Source of the DNA: UBA5314 sp964635975
GTDB lineage: Bacteria > Bacillota > Syntrophomonadia > Syntrophomonadales > Syntrophomonadaceae
Direction of reading: 5' to 3'
Length of the DNA: 64,000 bases
NCBI GenBank assembly: GCA_964635975.1
Contig: CAZWPO010000006.1
Coordinates: 71,320 to 135,319 of the forward strand
Positions within the stretch are counted from its first letter, which is position 1; each line of letters begins with the position of its first letter. The notes below the pieces were generated by a model. That model did no database searches. It was not told the origin of the DNA and saw only the letters and a program-made list of their open reading frames with translations. Both the position numbers and the translations under genes were made by a program. Shown here piece after piece: positions 1 through 9,237 of this stretch.

Positions 1-1
1 T

Positions 2-781
2 TTAAGCCTTGAGGCCAATACCTTCCAGTTCTTTACCCGTAATCCCAGGGGCAGTAGGGCCAAGGCGATAGACGCCGGGGATGCCCGGGCCTTGAGAGAA
101 CTAATCAAGAAGAACAGCTTTGCGCCTCTACTGGCCCATGCTCCGTATACTCTAAATCCCTGTTCGCCTGATTCCCATATCAGAGAATTCGCCCGTATGG
201 TTTTTCAAGAAGACCTCAGAAATATGGAGTATCTGCCCGGCAATATGTATACTTTTCATCCCGGCAGCCATGTCGGGCAGGGTGTGGAGAAAGGCATTGA
301 TTTTATCATCGAACTGCTCAATGAAGTTCTTCGGCCTGAGCAAAGCACACTGGTGCTGCTGGAAACCATGTCCGGCAAGGGTAGCGAGATCGGCAGTTTC
401 GATGAAATCAGCCAGATTCTACCCCGCATTAAACTGCAGGACAAAATGGGCGTGTGCCTTGATACCTGCCATATTTATTCAGCCGGCCACGATATCGTGA
501 ATGATCTCGACGGGGTCTTGGAGTTATTTGATGAGAAAATCGGCTTGCAGCATCTAAAAGCCATCCACCTGAATGACAGCATGAGTCCTTTAGCCAGCTT
601 TAAAGACCGTCATGCCAAAATCGGTGAGGGCAGCATCGGCCTGGAGACTATAGTCAAGGTGGTAAACCATCCCCGGCTGCGCCATCTACCCTTTCTCCTG
701 GAGACGCCCAATGATCTGGCGGGCTATGGAGAAGAGATCAGGCTTTTAAGGTCCCTTTATAGAGAACAGGTTGAGGGATAA
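2..781 (+). CDS. nfo: Endonuclease IV (AP endonuclease), 5' end cut by window edge
   Basis: Cleaves DNA 5' of abasic sites in base-excision repair, using a metal cluster. The reading frame is open from base 2, and the residues before the first TTG at 92 still match the family (TFQFFTRNP), so the gene begins outside the window. Family motifs are present in order: HPGSH, LLETMSG, CLDTCHIYSAGHD, HLND, DRHAKIGEG and LLETPND, which carry the His, Asp and Glu metal ligands. It ends 6 bp before an AlkA-like glycosylase on the same strand, so the two probably form a base-repair operon (inference). Confidence 0.93.
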   Translation, partial: LSLEANTFQFFTRNPRGSRAKAIDAGDARALRELIKKNSFAPLLAHAPYTLNPCSPDSHIREFARMVFQEDLRNMEYLPGNMYTFHPGSHVGQGVEKGIDFIIELLNEVLRPEQSTLVLLETMSGKGSEIGSFDEISQILPRIKLQDKMGVCLDTCHIYSAGHDIVNDLDGVLELFDEKIGLQHLKAIHLNDSMSPLASFKDRHAKIGEGSIGLETIVKVVNHPRLRHLPFLLETPNDLAGYGEEIRLLRSLYREQVEG

Positions 782-787
782 TCTGAA

Positions 788-1405
788 ATGGAAATATTTC
801 AGTATGGAGAAAAAGAACTGGCTTATCTTAGCAATAAGGACAGAAAACTGGGCGCTGCTATTGAGAGAATCGGCATGATCGAGCGGCAGGTCATCGGAGA
901 CCTGTTCACCGCACTGGTACACAGCATCGTTGGCCAGCAGATATCCGCTAAAGCTGCAGCAAGTGTATGGACCAGGATGATCGAGCGCTTTGGGGAGATA
1001 ACTCCCCGGGCCATTGTGAGCGCCAGTGCCCAGGAAGTTCAGAGCTGTGGAATGTCCATGCGTAAAGCCCTCTACATAAAAGGGCTTGGGGAATCCGTGC
1101 GAAACGGGCAGTTGAAAATTGATGAGATCCCCAAATTGCCAGACCAGGAAATAGTGAGAAGACTTTCCGCCCTGCATGGGATAGGGATCTGGACCGCGGA
1201 GATGATGATGATTTTTTCCTTGCAGCGGCCCGACGTGGTTAGCCGCGGTGACCTCGCTATACGCCGCGGCATGATGATACTTTATGGCCATAAAGAACTG
1301 GATAGAGCCCGCTTTGAAAGATATCGGAGAAGATACTCGCCCTATGGTTCAGTGGCATCATTATATCTGTGGGAACTGGCAGGCATTCCCCCAAAACATC
1401 TGTGA
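788..1405 (+). CDS. DNA-3-methyladenine glycosylase, HhH-GPD superfamily (AlkA-like)
   Basis: Removes alkylated bases and leaves abasic sites, the substrate of the endonuclease IV encoded just upstream. It shows the helix-hairpin-helix (LHGIGIWTAEMM) followed by the catalytic-Asp loop (SRGDLAIRRG), plus the QQIS helix start typical of AlkA. At 205 aa it lacks the N-terminal beta-domain of E. coli AlkA and matches the short, core-only form common in Firmicutes. ATG start 6 bp after the nfo stop. The exact lesion range cannot be read from sequence. Confidence 0.9.
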   Translation: MEIFQYGEKELAYLSNKDRKLGAAIERIGMIERQVIGDLFTALVHSIVGQQISAKAAASVWTRMIERFGEITPRAIVSASAQEVQSCGMSMRKALYIKGLGESVRNGQLKIDEIPKLPDQEIVRRLSALHGIGIWTAEMMMIFSLQRPDVVSRGDLAIRRGMMILYGHKELDRARFERYRRRYSPYGSVASLYLWELAGIPPKHL

Positions 1406-1496
1406 AATAGAATCCCATGGTCATGCTCAAAACCGATGTTCGATTTCGCAGATGCTACGGCGGAGTCTGGTCTTTACCTTGCGCTTATAGTGCTAG

Positions 1497-2468
1497 TTAT
1501 TTGAGTGAGAAGGCGATCTTTTGGTCGATATGCAGCAGTTTAATCTGATCATTGTTGTACAGATGCAGCAGGTGTGCTACTGCCTCCCCGCCAGCAAACC
1601 ATCTCTGGGCCAGCGGAAACTGCTCCCAGGTTCCCGGATAATCCCATGTCATCCGGGCGGCAATCTGGTAGCCATTAGCGGGTCCGCTCTTTAGAATTTC
1701 TATCACTTCCGCCAGGCGCTGCTCATGATGTTCTTTCAGTTCGGCAATTCGGGCTGGCACGTCCTCGATAATCCTACGGTGACCCGGTAGGGCTATTTTA
1801 ACATCCAGCCGTTCGATCTTTTCCAGGCTCCTTAAATAACTCCCCAGCGGATCAGTAATGCCCAGTTCACTTATGTTCGAGCTGATATCATAGAGGATCT
1901 GATCACCGCATATCAATAGCTGATGGTCGGGCTCATAAAGGCAAACATGCGACGGTGTATGACCGGGAGTTTCTAGACAGTGAAAACGATAACCTCCTGC
2001 CTCTATGATATATCCATCCTTGACAAAGCTGAAAACGTGGCCAATATTGGGCTGATAGTTGCAGCCGGGATGCTCTTTTACCATCATTTCAGCATCTCTT
2101 TGAGGGAAACCATGCAGAGCAAACATATTCTTCAAGTTCGACCAGTAAGATTCGGTATGAATGGCATGCAGGTACATAGAGTCGAGTTCACCGCAATAGA
2201 TCACTGTGCTCTCGCTGGCCACAGCCGAAATCAATCCACTGTGATCCGGATGCAGGTGAGTCAAAAAAATATCGAGCCGCTCAGGGTCAATTTCCAGGGT
2301 TTGAAGCGCGCCCAGCAGCACTTTCCTGGACTCTTCCACGTTGAAACCGGTATCGATCAGCAAGCTGCGGGCATCACCCTTGACCAGATAGGCGTTCAGT
2401 ACCTTGAGCGGACTGAGCGGAAGTGGGACTTTAATCTGAAAAATTCCAGGCAGTATTTCTTTAATCAT
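1497..2468 (-). CDS. MBL-fold metallo-hydrolase
   Basis: Metallo-beta-lactamase-fold hydrolase of the glyoxalase II-like group. The di-metal motif THLHPDHSG, the downstream ETPGHTPSHVCLY loop and ALPGHRR are all present. The C-terminal part (about residue 240 onward) resembles the winged-helix tail of LACTB2-like hydrolases. The substrate is unknown. A GTG at 2483 is also in frame, but the ATG at 2468 sits 8 bp after a GGGGG ribosome site and fits better. It stands alone, convergent with the repair genes and divergent from nothing obvious. Confidence 0.82.
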   Translation of the reverse strand: MIKEILPGIFQIKVPLPLSPLKVLNAYLVKGDARSLLIDTGFNVEESRKVLLGALQTLEIDPERLDIFLTHLHPDHSGLISAVASESTVIYCGELDSMYLHAIHTESYWSNLKNMFALHGFPQRDAEMMVKEHPGCNYQPNIGHVFSFVKDGYIIEAGGYRFHCLETPGHTPSHVCLYEPDHQLLICGDQILYDISSNISELGITDPLGSYLRSLEKIERLDVKIALPGHRRIIEDVPARIAELKEHHEQRLAEVIEILKSGPANGYQIAARMTWDYPGTWEQFPLAQRWFAGGEAVAHLLHLYNNDQIKLLHIDQKIAFSLK

Positions 2469-2658
2469 TACTACTACCCCCACTCGTTATTGGGATAAAG
2501 GATCTTATCATGCTAATCTAAATTAATGCTGTCTATAGTATGTCATATCGGGCGCGCCAATGTAATGCTGATTCTACTGATATATACGGGAGCGGACTGA
2601 TAAAAAAGCAGAATCCGGGGATGCAACCAAAAAGATTTTATCCCCGGATATTAAGAGC

Positions 2659-4143
2659 TTATAATTCCTTGGCAACCATCATGAGCTTTTCTGCCATCTG
2701 TGCTATTTCCATCACTGTGGCGGTTACTTCCTCAGTGGCGGCTGCCTGCTCCTCGCTCTGTTTAACCGTGGCAGTCGAAGAATCAACCGCAGACTCCACC
2801 ATACCTTCAATTTCGGCAATTAAAACCCCTATATTGTCAGCCGCCTTTTTAGTTTCGTCAGAAAGTTTTCTGATTTCCTCAGCGACAACTCCGAAACCCC
2901 GGCCTTGCTCTCCGGCCCGAGCCGCCTCGATGGCTGCATTTAATCCTAACATTTTAGTCTGGCTAGCAACATCCCTGGTAAAACCAAGCGCATCACCGAT
3001 ACGCTGGGTATTCTCCTTTATAGCCTGGATGCGCGCGGCCAACTGTCCTTCGGTGATATTTATCTCCCCTGCTGAGGCAGCAATTTCCTGCATTACACTG
3101 GCCATTTCTCCAGTGCCGTGGCCAATTTTATCAGCCATTTCGATCAGGTCATGGGCCAGGTTGCGCGGGGTGGTAATGGCAAACGTACCGACCAGGTCAC
3201 CGCTCTCCTCGTCAAATAGCGGCAGGCCTATGGTCCTTATATAGCCCAGTTGTTTTGTGCTGAACTCGAGTTGCACCCTTTCACGCTTCTTCATGGCATG
3301 ATCAGAGATATCATTGACCTCCAGAGCAGTGCCGGCCCTTTTATTTTTTAAATCAAACTTCTCTGATCCCCTGGCTTTAACTATTTTTTCCAGGTCAGCC
3401 AGCCCCACCCAGGCCCCTTCGGTCTGTGAATCAATAATGATAGGGGCAAAATCATCGAAAGCTTTTTCAATGGGATGCAGGCTGGGAGTGCATACTCCAT
3501 ATGTACCTTCAACCGGTCGGCTTTCATCATCATCTTCATAGATGGGAGTAACCCACAGATTGAGCCTTACCCCGTAGACGTTTTTGTCGATTGCCTGGGC
3601 GATAGGCTGCCGATTCTTAATACAGCGCTGGATCACCCCTCCGTTTACCAGGGTCGCCCCAACAGCTATCCCTGGCAAATCTATGTTGCGGCTTTCCACG
3701 AAGTCATAACGCCCCAAATCGGTAGTAAAATAGACAACGCCGTCCCTGCCATATGTCTGGGTGAGAAATTTAGCAGAGGTTCGGAAAGACTCCTTTTTGC
3801 TGCGCACCTTTTTCAGTTTTTTCTCGTGACCCTCCATGGTTGTCATCATCACATTGGCAATGTTGGAATCTATTAGAGCTGCACCTGGCGCTTTTAACAT
3901 TAAAGCCTGCTCTCTTACCTTTTCGTTGCCAGTTGCTTCAATAATATATTCCAGTTCCGGCTGCTTTAACATCTCTGCCAGGTCGGCAAACCTCGGTATA
4001 TTTAATTCTGCAGCCAATTTAATGCCCGGAGCGTCAGAGCTGATGTCGCATATCCCGACAACTTTAAACTCCTCAAGCTCGGCAAAAGTCCCAAGCAAAA
4101 GGCTTCCGCCTTTGCCGCCACCAATAATTGCGATGGTAGTCAT
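2659..4143 (-). CDS. Soluble methyl-accepting chemotaxis protein with N-terminal Rossmann (NAD(P)-binding) domain
   Basis: 494 aa without a membrane segment. Residues 1-105 form a Rossmann fold: glycine-rich loop IIGGGKGGSLLLG, then acidic VVGICDISSD at the end of strand 2, like dihydrodipicolinate reductase or homoserine dehydrogenase NAD domains. Residues about 125-325 look like a PAS/Cache-type sensor (YFTTDLGRYDFVE, GYIRTIGLPLFDEESGDLVG). Residues about 330-494 are an MCP signalling domain with the conserved tip GLNAAIEAARAGEQGRGFGVVAEE. The fusion suggests a cytoplasmic receptor reading a nucleotide or redox state (inference). No che genes are nearby. Start ATG follows a GGGGGG site. Confidence 0.88.
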   Translation of the reverse strand: MTTIAIIGGGKGGSLLLGTFAELEEFKVVGICDISSDAPGIKLAAELNIPRFADLAEMLKQPELEYIIEATGNEKVREQALMLKAPGAALIDSNIANVMMTTMEGHEKKLKKVRSKKESFRTSAKFLTQTYGRDGVVYFTTDLGRYDFVESRNIDLPGIAVGATLVNGGVIQRCIKNRQPIAQAIDKNVYGVRLNLWVTPIYEDDDESRPVEGTYGVCTPSLHPIEKAFDDFAPIIIDSQTEGAWVGLADLEKIVKARGSEKFDLKNKRAGTALEVNDISDHAMKKRERVQLEFSTKQLGYIRTIGLPLFDEESGDLVGTFAITTPRNLAHDLIEMADKIGHGTGEMASVMQEIAASAGEINITEGQLAARIQAIKENTQRIGDALGFTRDVASQTKMLGLNAAIEAARAGEQGRGFGVVAEEIRKLSDETKKAADNIGVLIAEIEGMVESAVDSSTATVKQSEEQAAATEEVTATVMEIAQMAEKLMMVAKEL

Positions 4144-4441
4144 TCTATATGGCCCCCCTTATATTTTTCAGCCTAAATACTAATTGTTTTATTTAATTAC
4201 ATTATCCTCCATTGTTAAAAAAGTCACAATATTCCACTGTGGCATTTAGATGTCCTTATCTCCATATTTTCAGCAGTCATGTGCATATGACAAGAAATTC
4301 TATCGATCGTTTTAAAATGTGTACATAATACACTTGGAAAAGCCGTTGCAGATGCAATTTATATGATAAAATTAATGGTTGGATGAACAATATTTTTAAA
4401 CTGAATATCGTTCTGACTTAATCTACCAATGGAGGTATTTT
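4144..4441. other. Divergent intergenic region between the chemoreceptor and carB
   Basis: 298 bp, AT-rich, must hold promoters for both flanking genes. No T-box, PyrR-type leader or riboswitch is recognisable, and no convincing -35/-10 pair was assigned. The carB ribosome site (ATGGAGG) is at its right end. Confidence 0.5.
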
Positions 4442-7400
4442 ATGCCGAAACGAAACGACATCAACAAAATTCTGATCATTGGATCAGGCCCGATTGTGAT
4501 CGGGCAAGCTTGTGAATTTGACTATTCCGGGACCCAGGCTTGCAAGGCCCTTCGGAACCTGGGCTACCAAATTGTTTTAGTTAATTCCAATCCTGCCACT
4601 ATTATGACCGACCCTGGAATCGCTGATGTCACTTACATTGAACCCTTGAACCTGAAAAGTCTTAGCGATATTATCGACAAAGAAAGGCCTGACGCGCTGC
4701 TTCCCAATTTAGGCGGCCAGTCAGGTCTTAATTTGAGTTCTGAGCTTCATAAAGCCGGGGTGCTGGAAAAATACGGCGTCAAAGTTATCGGAGTGCAGAC
4801 CGATGCCATTGAGCGCGGAGAAGACCGGATCACCTTCAAGGAAACGATGAACCGCCTGGGCATCGAAATGCCCGCAAGCAATCCGGCCTATAGCGTGGAA
4901 GAGGCCGAAAAAATTGCAGCAGAATTAGGCTATCCGGTTGTTGTTCGTCCTGCTTACACCATGGGCGGCACTGGCGGCGGGCTGGTTTACAATGTTGAAG
5001 AACTCAGAACCGTTGCCAGCCGCGGCATCTCTGCCAGCCTGGTCGGCCAGATCCTGATCGAAGAATCGGTCCTGGGATGGGAAGAACTTGAGCTGGAAGT
5101 TGTCCGCGACTCCAAAAACCAGAAGATAACGGTTTGTTTCATTGAAAATATAGACGCCATGGGAGTTCATACCGGTGATTCTTTCTGTGCCGCCCCCATG
5201 CTGACCATATCTCCCGAGCTGCAGCAGCGCTTGCAAAAGTACTCCTATGATGTTGTAGATGCTATAGAAGTCGTGGGCGGAACCAATGTTCAGTTCGCGC
5301 ATGATCCCAAAACCGGACGGGTGGTAATTATCGAAATCAATCCTCGCACATCCCGCTCCTCCGCTCTGGCTTCTAAGGCCACGGGATTCCCGATTGCCAT
5401 GGTTTCAACCCTCCTGGCCGCAGGCTTGACTCTGGATGAAATCCCCTACTGGCGAGATGGCACCCTGGATAAATACACCCCTTCGGGCGACTACGTGGTA
5501 ATCAAGTTCTCTCGCTGGGCTTTTGAAAAGTTCCCCGGGTCCATAGACAAACTGGGCACCCAGATGCGGGCCGTCGGTGAAGTTATGAGCATCGGAAAAA
5601 ACTACAAAGAAGCTTTCCAGAAGGCCATTCGCTCCCTGGAGATCGGACGCGCCGGATTAGGTTTTGCCAAGGATTTTAACCAGCGTTCCCTGGAAGAACT
5701 GCTCTCTATGCTGGCTGAACCCTCGAGCGAACGACAGTTTATCATGTATGAGGCTCTTCGCAAAGGCGCTGATGTCGAACATCTCTTCCGTCTGACCCAT
5801 ATCAAATCCTGGTTCATTCAGCAAATGAAAGAAATGGTACTGTGCGAAGAAGAGATATTAGCGTATAAAAATGGAAAGCTCCCTGATGAACTGCTTATTA
5901 AAGCCAAAAAGGATGGATTTTCAGACAAATACCTGGCCAAGCTCCTGGACCTTGGCGAAACTGAAATACGCCAGCGCCGTACTACTCTAGGTGTGGTTGA
6001 GGGATGGGAAGCTGTTCCGGTAAGCGGTGTTGAAAATGCCGCCTATTATTTCTCAACGTATAACGCTCCGGATTCCACCACGGTCAGTGATAAGCCCAAA
6101 GTAATGATCCTGGGCGGTGGCCCCAACCGCATAGGCCAGGGCATTGAATTTGACTACTGCTGCGTGCATACCGCTTTTGCCCTCCGTGATCTGGGCTATG
6201 AAACGGTTATTGTAAACTGCAATCCGGAGACGGTTTCAACCGACTATGATACCTCAGATAAACTATACTTCGAGCCCTTGACGGTCGAAGATGTTCTGAG
6301 CATTTACGAAAAGGAAAAGCCTCTGGGAGTCATTGTCCAGTTTGGCGGTCAGACTCCCCTAAATATTGCTGCCGAACTGGCTAAAGCCGGTGTAAAGATC
6401 CTGGGCACCACTCCAGAGACCATTGACCTGGCCGAGGACCGCGACCGCTTCCGCAAGATCATGGATAAGCTCGATATTCCTATGCCCGAATCCGGCATGG
6501 CTGTCAATATCGAAGAAGCCCTGGCCATCGCTGACCGGATCGGCTACCCTTTGATGGTACGTCCCTCCTACGTTCTGGGCGGACGAGGGATGGAGGTAGT
6601 CCATGATGAGGAAATGCTCCGCCAGTATGTAGCGGCTGCAGTTGGCGTAACTCCCGAAAGACCGCTCTTAATTGACCGGTTCCTCGCCAATGCTACCGAG
6701 GCTGAATCAGATGCTATTGCTGATGGCGAGGACGCTTTTGTACCCACCGTTATGGAACACATCGAGCTGGCCGGCATACATTCCGGCGACTCGGCCTGTG
6801 TCATCCCCCCGATCAGCATACCGGCCAAACACATAGCCACCATCGAGGAATATACACGAAAGATTGCTAGAGAACTCAATGTTATCGGACTCATGAACAT
6901 GCAGTACGCAATCGCCGATGACAAGGTCTATGTCCTGGAAGCCAATCCACGCGCTTCGCGAACCGTGCCCCTGGTATCGAAGGTCTGTAATATATCCATG
7001 GCCCGGATAGCCACCGAAATTATGATGGCTGCGAACGAAGGCAGTCAGTATTCGGTAAGCAAGCTGGCTGCCAAGAAGCTGCCTCACTTCGGGGTTAAAG
7101 AGGCGGTTTTTCCCTTTAACATGTTCCAGGAAGTTGACCCCATACTGGGTCCGGAAATGCGCTCGACAGGCGAAGTGCTGGGCATCGCTGATTCCTTTGG
7201 GTTGGCTTACTACAAGGCCCAGGAAGCCACCCAGTCTCCCCTGCCCCTATCCGGCACCGTACTGATCAGTGTAAATGACCAGGATAAACCGGCGGCCCTG
7301 GAAACTGCTAGAGAATTTATCAAAGTAGGCTTTAAAATCAAGGCCACCAGCGGCACCTACAGTTATCTACAGGAGAATGGAGTGGCCTGTGAAGAGATCA

Positions 7401-7669
7401 AGAAACTATATGAAGGCCGTCCCAATATTGTTGATGGAATTACCAACAAAGAGATCGACCTGGTGATCAATACGCCTTCCAACAAACGTAGAAGCCAGGA
7501 TGATGATTCCTATATCCGCAAGACCTCGATCAAAAACAAAGTAACTTATATCACTACTATGGCTGCCGCCCTGGCCAGCGCCAGAGGTATTGCTGCCTAC
7601 AAGGCCAATGATTCCAGGCCTGGCAAATTAAAATCCCTACAGGAATACCATGCCGATATAAAAGAATAA
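4442..7669 (+). CDS. carB: Carbamoyl-phosphate synthase large subunit
   Basis: Makes carbamoyl phosphate from bicarbonate, ATP and glutamine-derived ammonia for pyrimidine and arginine synthesis. At 1,075 aa it is full length, with the two homologous halves each starting with a nucleotide-binding segment (ILIIGSGPIVIGQACEFDYSG and MILGGGPNRIGQGIEFDYCC), the ATP-grasp domains and the C-terminal allosteric MGS domain. The small subunit carA, usually adjacent, is absent on both sides, so the gene is isolated. Strong ribosome site (GGAGG) before ATG. A strong terminator follows. Confidence 0.97.
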   Translation: MPKRNDINKILIIGSGPIVIGQACEFDYSGTQACKALRNLGYQIVLVNSNPATIMTDPGIADVTYIEPLNLKSLSDIIDKERPDALLPNLGGQSGLNLSSELHKAGVLEKYGVKVIGVQTDAIERGEDRITFKETMNRLGIEMPASNPAYSVEEAEKIAAELGYPVVVRPAYTMGGTGGGLVYNVEELRTVASRGISASLVGQILIEESVLGWEELELEVVRDSKNQKITVCFIENIDAMGVHTGDSFCAAPMLTISPELQQRLQKYSYDVVDAIEVVGGTNVQFAHDPKTGRVVIIEINPRTSRSSALASKATGFPIAMVSTLLAAGLTLDEIPYWRDGTLDKYTPSGDYVVIKFSRWAFEKFPGSIDKLGTQMRAVGEVMSIGKNYKEAFQKAIRSLEIGRAGLGFAKDFNQRSLEELLSMLAEPSSERQFIMYEALRKGADVEHLFRLTHIKSWFIQQMKEMVLCEEEILAYKNGKLPDELLIKAKKDGFSDKYLAKLLDLGETEIRQRRTTLGVVEGWEAVPVSGVENAAYYFSTYNAPDSTTVSDKPKVMILGGGPNRIGQGIEFDYCCVHTAFALRDLGYETVIVNCNPETVSTDYDTSDKLYFEPLTVEDVLSIYEKEKPLGVIVQFGGQTPLNIAAELAKAGVKILGTTPETIDLAEDRDRFRKIMDKLDIPMPESGMAVNIEEALAIADRIGYPLMVRPSYVLGGRGMEVVHDEEMLRQYVAAAVGVTPERPLLIDRFLANATEAESDAIADGEDAFVPTVMEHIELAGIHSGDSACVIPPISIPAKHIATIEEYTRKIARELNVIGLMNMQYAIADDKVYVLEANPRASRTVPLVSKVCNISMARIATEIMMAANEGSQYSVSKLAAKKLPHFGVKEAVFPFNMFQEVDPILGPEMRSTGEVLGIADSFGLAYYKAQEATQSPLPLSGTVLISVNDQDKPAALETAREFIKVGFKIKATSGTYSYLQENGVACEEIKKLYEGRPNIVDGITNKEIDLVINTPSNKRRSQDDDSYIRKTSIKNKVTYITTMAAALASARGIAAYKANDSRPGKLKSLQEYHADIKE

Positions 7670-7688
7670 CTTACAGTTAGCTAAAGGG

Positions 7689-7720
7689 GAGGCTGTTCAC
7701 TCTGAACAGCCTCTTTCATT
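7689..7720 (+). terminator. Intrinsic terminator of carB
   Basis: A 10-bp perfect stem (GAGGCTGTTC at 7689-7698 with GAACAGCCTC at 7704-7713, loop ACTCT) followed by TTTCATTCTTT, 20 bp after the carB stop. Confidence 0.85.
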
Positions 7721-7798
7721 CTTTCTGGTTGATTTTGGGCACGGCCAGACTATTCATTATAAGAATATTATGGGATTAATTGTCTGCCTAATTGATAA

Positions 7799-7821
7799 AT
7801 TATATTATTAAGTAATATAAT
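7799..7821 (+). promoter_or_regulatory. Fur-family operator-like inverted repeat
   Basis: Perfect 9-bp inverted repeat ATTATATTA-TTAAG-TAATATAAT about 40 bp before the Fur-family gene. It can also be read as a 7-1-7 Fur/Zur/PerR-type box with one mismatch (TATTATT-A-AGTAATA). Its position fits autoregulation of the regulator and metal-transport operon (inference). Confidence 0.6.
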
Positions 7822-7860
7822 ACTAATTAGTAATCTATACTATTATGGAGGTATATCATA

Positions 7861-8274
7861 GTGGATGATCAATTAAAAAAGTTGAAGCGAAACGGTCTGA
7901 AAATAACACCGCAACGCAAACTGATTCTAGATATTTTGAAAGAGTCTTCGCATCTCACGGGAGAAGAAATCACTACTCTTGCCAGGAATGAGCAACCCAA
8001 TATATCAGCCGGTACAGTTTATCGCAATCTAAAAACCTTATGTGAATTAGGTCTGGTCAGAAATGTAGCTTCAACTGATGGTGTGCGCCGTTTCGAAAGC
8101 ACTTCGGTACATCGCCACCATTTAGTTTGCATTTCATGCAAAGGCACAGTTGAAATCGACTTCTGTCCTATGAATAATGAGCTGCAGATGATAGCGGAAA
8201 AATTCGGGTTTCAAATCGCCGATCATGACTTCCAAATAAGAGGTTACTGCACGGCGTGCAGGAAAGGAGCATGA
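7861..8274 (+). CDS. Fur-family metalloregulator (probably Zur-like)
   Basis: 137 aa DNA-binding repressor. The winged helix carries ITPQRKLILDILKES and GTVYRNLKTLCELGLV. The dimerisation part has VHRHHLVCISC and a C-terminal CTAC, together giving the two CxxC pairs of the structural zinc site. GTG start after GGAGG. It is the first gene of an apparent operon with a ZnuABC-type transporter (3 bp to the next gene), so zinc is the likeliest signal, but manganese or peroxide sensing cannot be excluded from sequence. Confidence 0.88.
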   Translation: MDDQLKKLKRNGLKITPQRKLILDILKESSHLTGEEITTLARNEQPNISAGTVYRNLKTLCELGLVRNVASTDGVRRFESTSVHRHHLVCISCKGTVEIDFCPMNNELQMIAEKFGFQIADHDFQIRGYCTACRKGA

Positions 8275-8277
8275 ACC

Positions 8278-9237
8278 ATGTTAGTCAGATCCCATAGAGA
8301 TTCGAAGATAAAAGCACATTATACCACCTGGATTATAATGCCAATCTTACTATTGGTTTTCCTGGTTCCGATGATACTGAGCGGATGCAGTAACAGCAAA
8401 GTTACCAATGGCACACCAAAAGAGGACACTACAATCATTGCCACTTCTTTTTATCCTATGTACATCATGACCAAAAACATAGCCGGGGATATTCCCGATG
8501 TCCGAGTAATAAACATGACCAAGCCAACCACCGGGTGCCTTCATGATTATCAGCTTACTACTGATGATCTCAAAAATGTTGAAAAAGCCAGGTTCTTTGT
8601 GATAAATGGAGCAGGCATGGAATCCTTTATGGATAAAGTCATTGCCCAGCGTCCCGATCTGAAAATTATAACGGCCAGCAATGGTATTGAGCTCATCAAG
8701 GATGAAAGTGAAGGAGAGAATCCTCACGTATGGGTCAGTGTATCTATGGCTATAAGGCAGGTTCAAAATATTTCTGAACAGCTTGCGGCTGCCGATCCCG
8801 TTCATGCTCAAGCTTATAAGACCAATGCCGCTGTTTACCTGGCGAAGCTGGAGGATCTAAGAGTACGGATGCACCAGGGTCTGGATGGTATCAAACAAAA
8901 AGACATTATTACATTCCATGAAGCCTTCCCCTATTTTGCCCAGGAGTTCAACCTGAATATCGCAGCCGTTGTAGAGCGTGAGCCCGGTTCCGAGCCCAGT
9001 GCCGAAGAAATAGCGGAAACCGTCGTCCTGGTTCGCGAAGCTGGCATCAAGGCTGTTTTTGCCGAGCCTCAATATTCCCCTAAAGCAGCCGAGACCATAG
9101 CCAGTGAAACAGGAATCCAGGTTTCCTATCTGGACCCGGCGGTATCTGGCCCGGATGATCCCAATGCTTATATATCGATTATGGACCAGAACCTGGCTAC
9201 CCTGGTAAAAGTCCTGGGTGTAAATAATGAACATTAA
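8278..9237 (+). CDS. znuA: Metal ABC transporter substrate-binding lipoprotein (ZnuA/AdcA-like)
   Basis: Binds zinc (or manganese) outside the membrane and delivers it to the permease. A hydrophobic N-terminus ends in a lipobox (LSGC near residue 37). Cluster A-I family features follow: ATSFYPMYIMTKNIAG, the ligand loop GCLHDYQLTTDD, HVWVSVSMA, FHEAFPYFAQEF and a late acidic ligand region (YLDPAVSGPD). It lacks the long His-rich loop of many ZnuA proteins. Its 3' end overlaps the ATPase gene by 11 bp, so the transporter genes are translationally coupled. Confidence 0.9.
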   Translation: MLVRSHRDSKIKAHYTTWIIMPILLLVFLVPMILSGCSNSKVTNGTPKEDTTIIATSFYPMYIMTKNIAGDIPDVRVINMTKPTTGCLHDYQLTTDDLKNVEKARFFVINGAGMESFMDKVIAQRPDLKIITASNGIELIKDESEGENPHVWVSVSMAIRQVQNISEQLAAADPVHAQAYKTNAAVYLAKLEDLRVRMHQGLDGIKQKDIITFHEAFPYFAQEFNLNIAAVVEREPGSEPSAEEIAETVVLVREAGIKAVFAEPQYSPKAAETIASETGIQVSYLDPAVSGPDDPNAYISIMDQNLATLVKVLGVNNEH

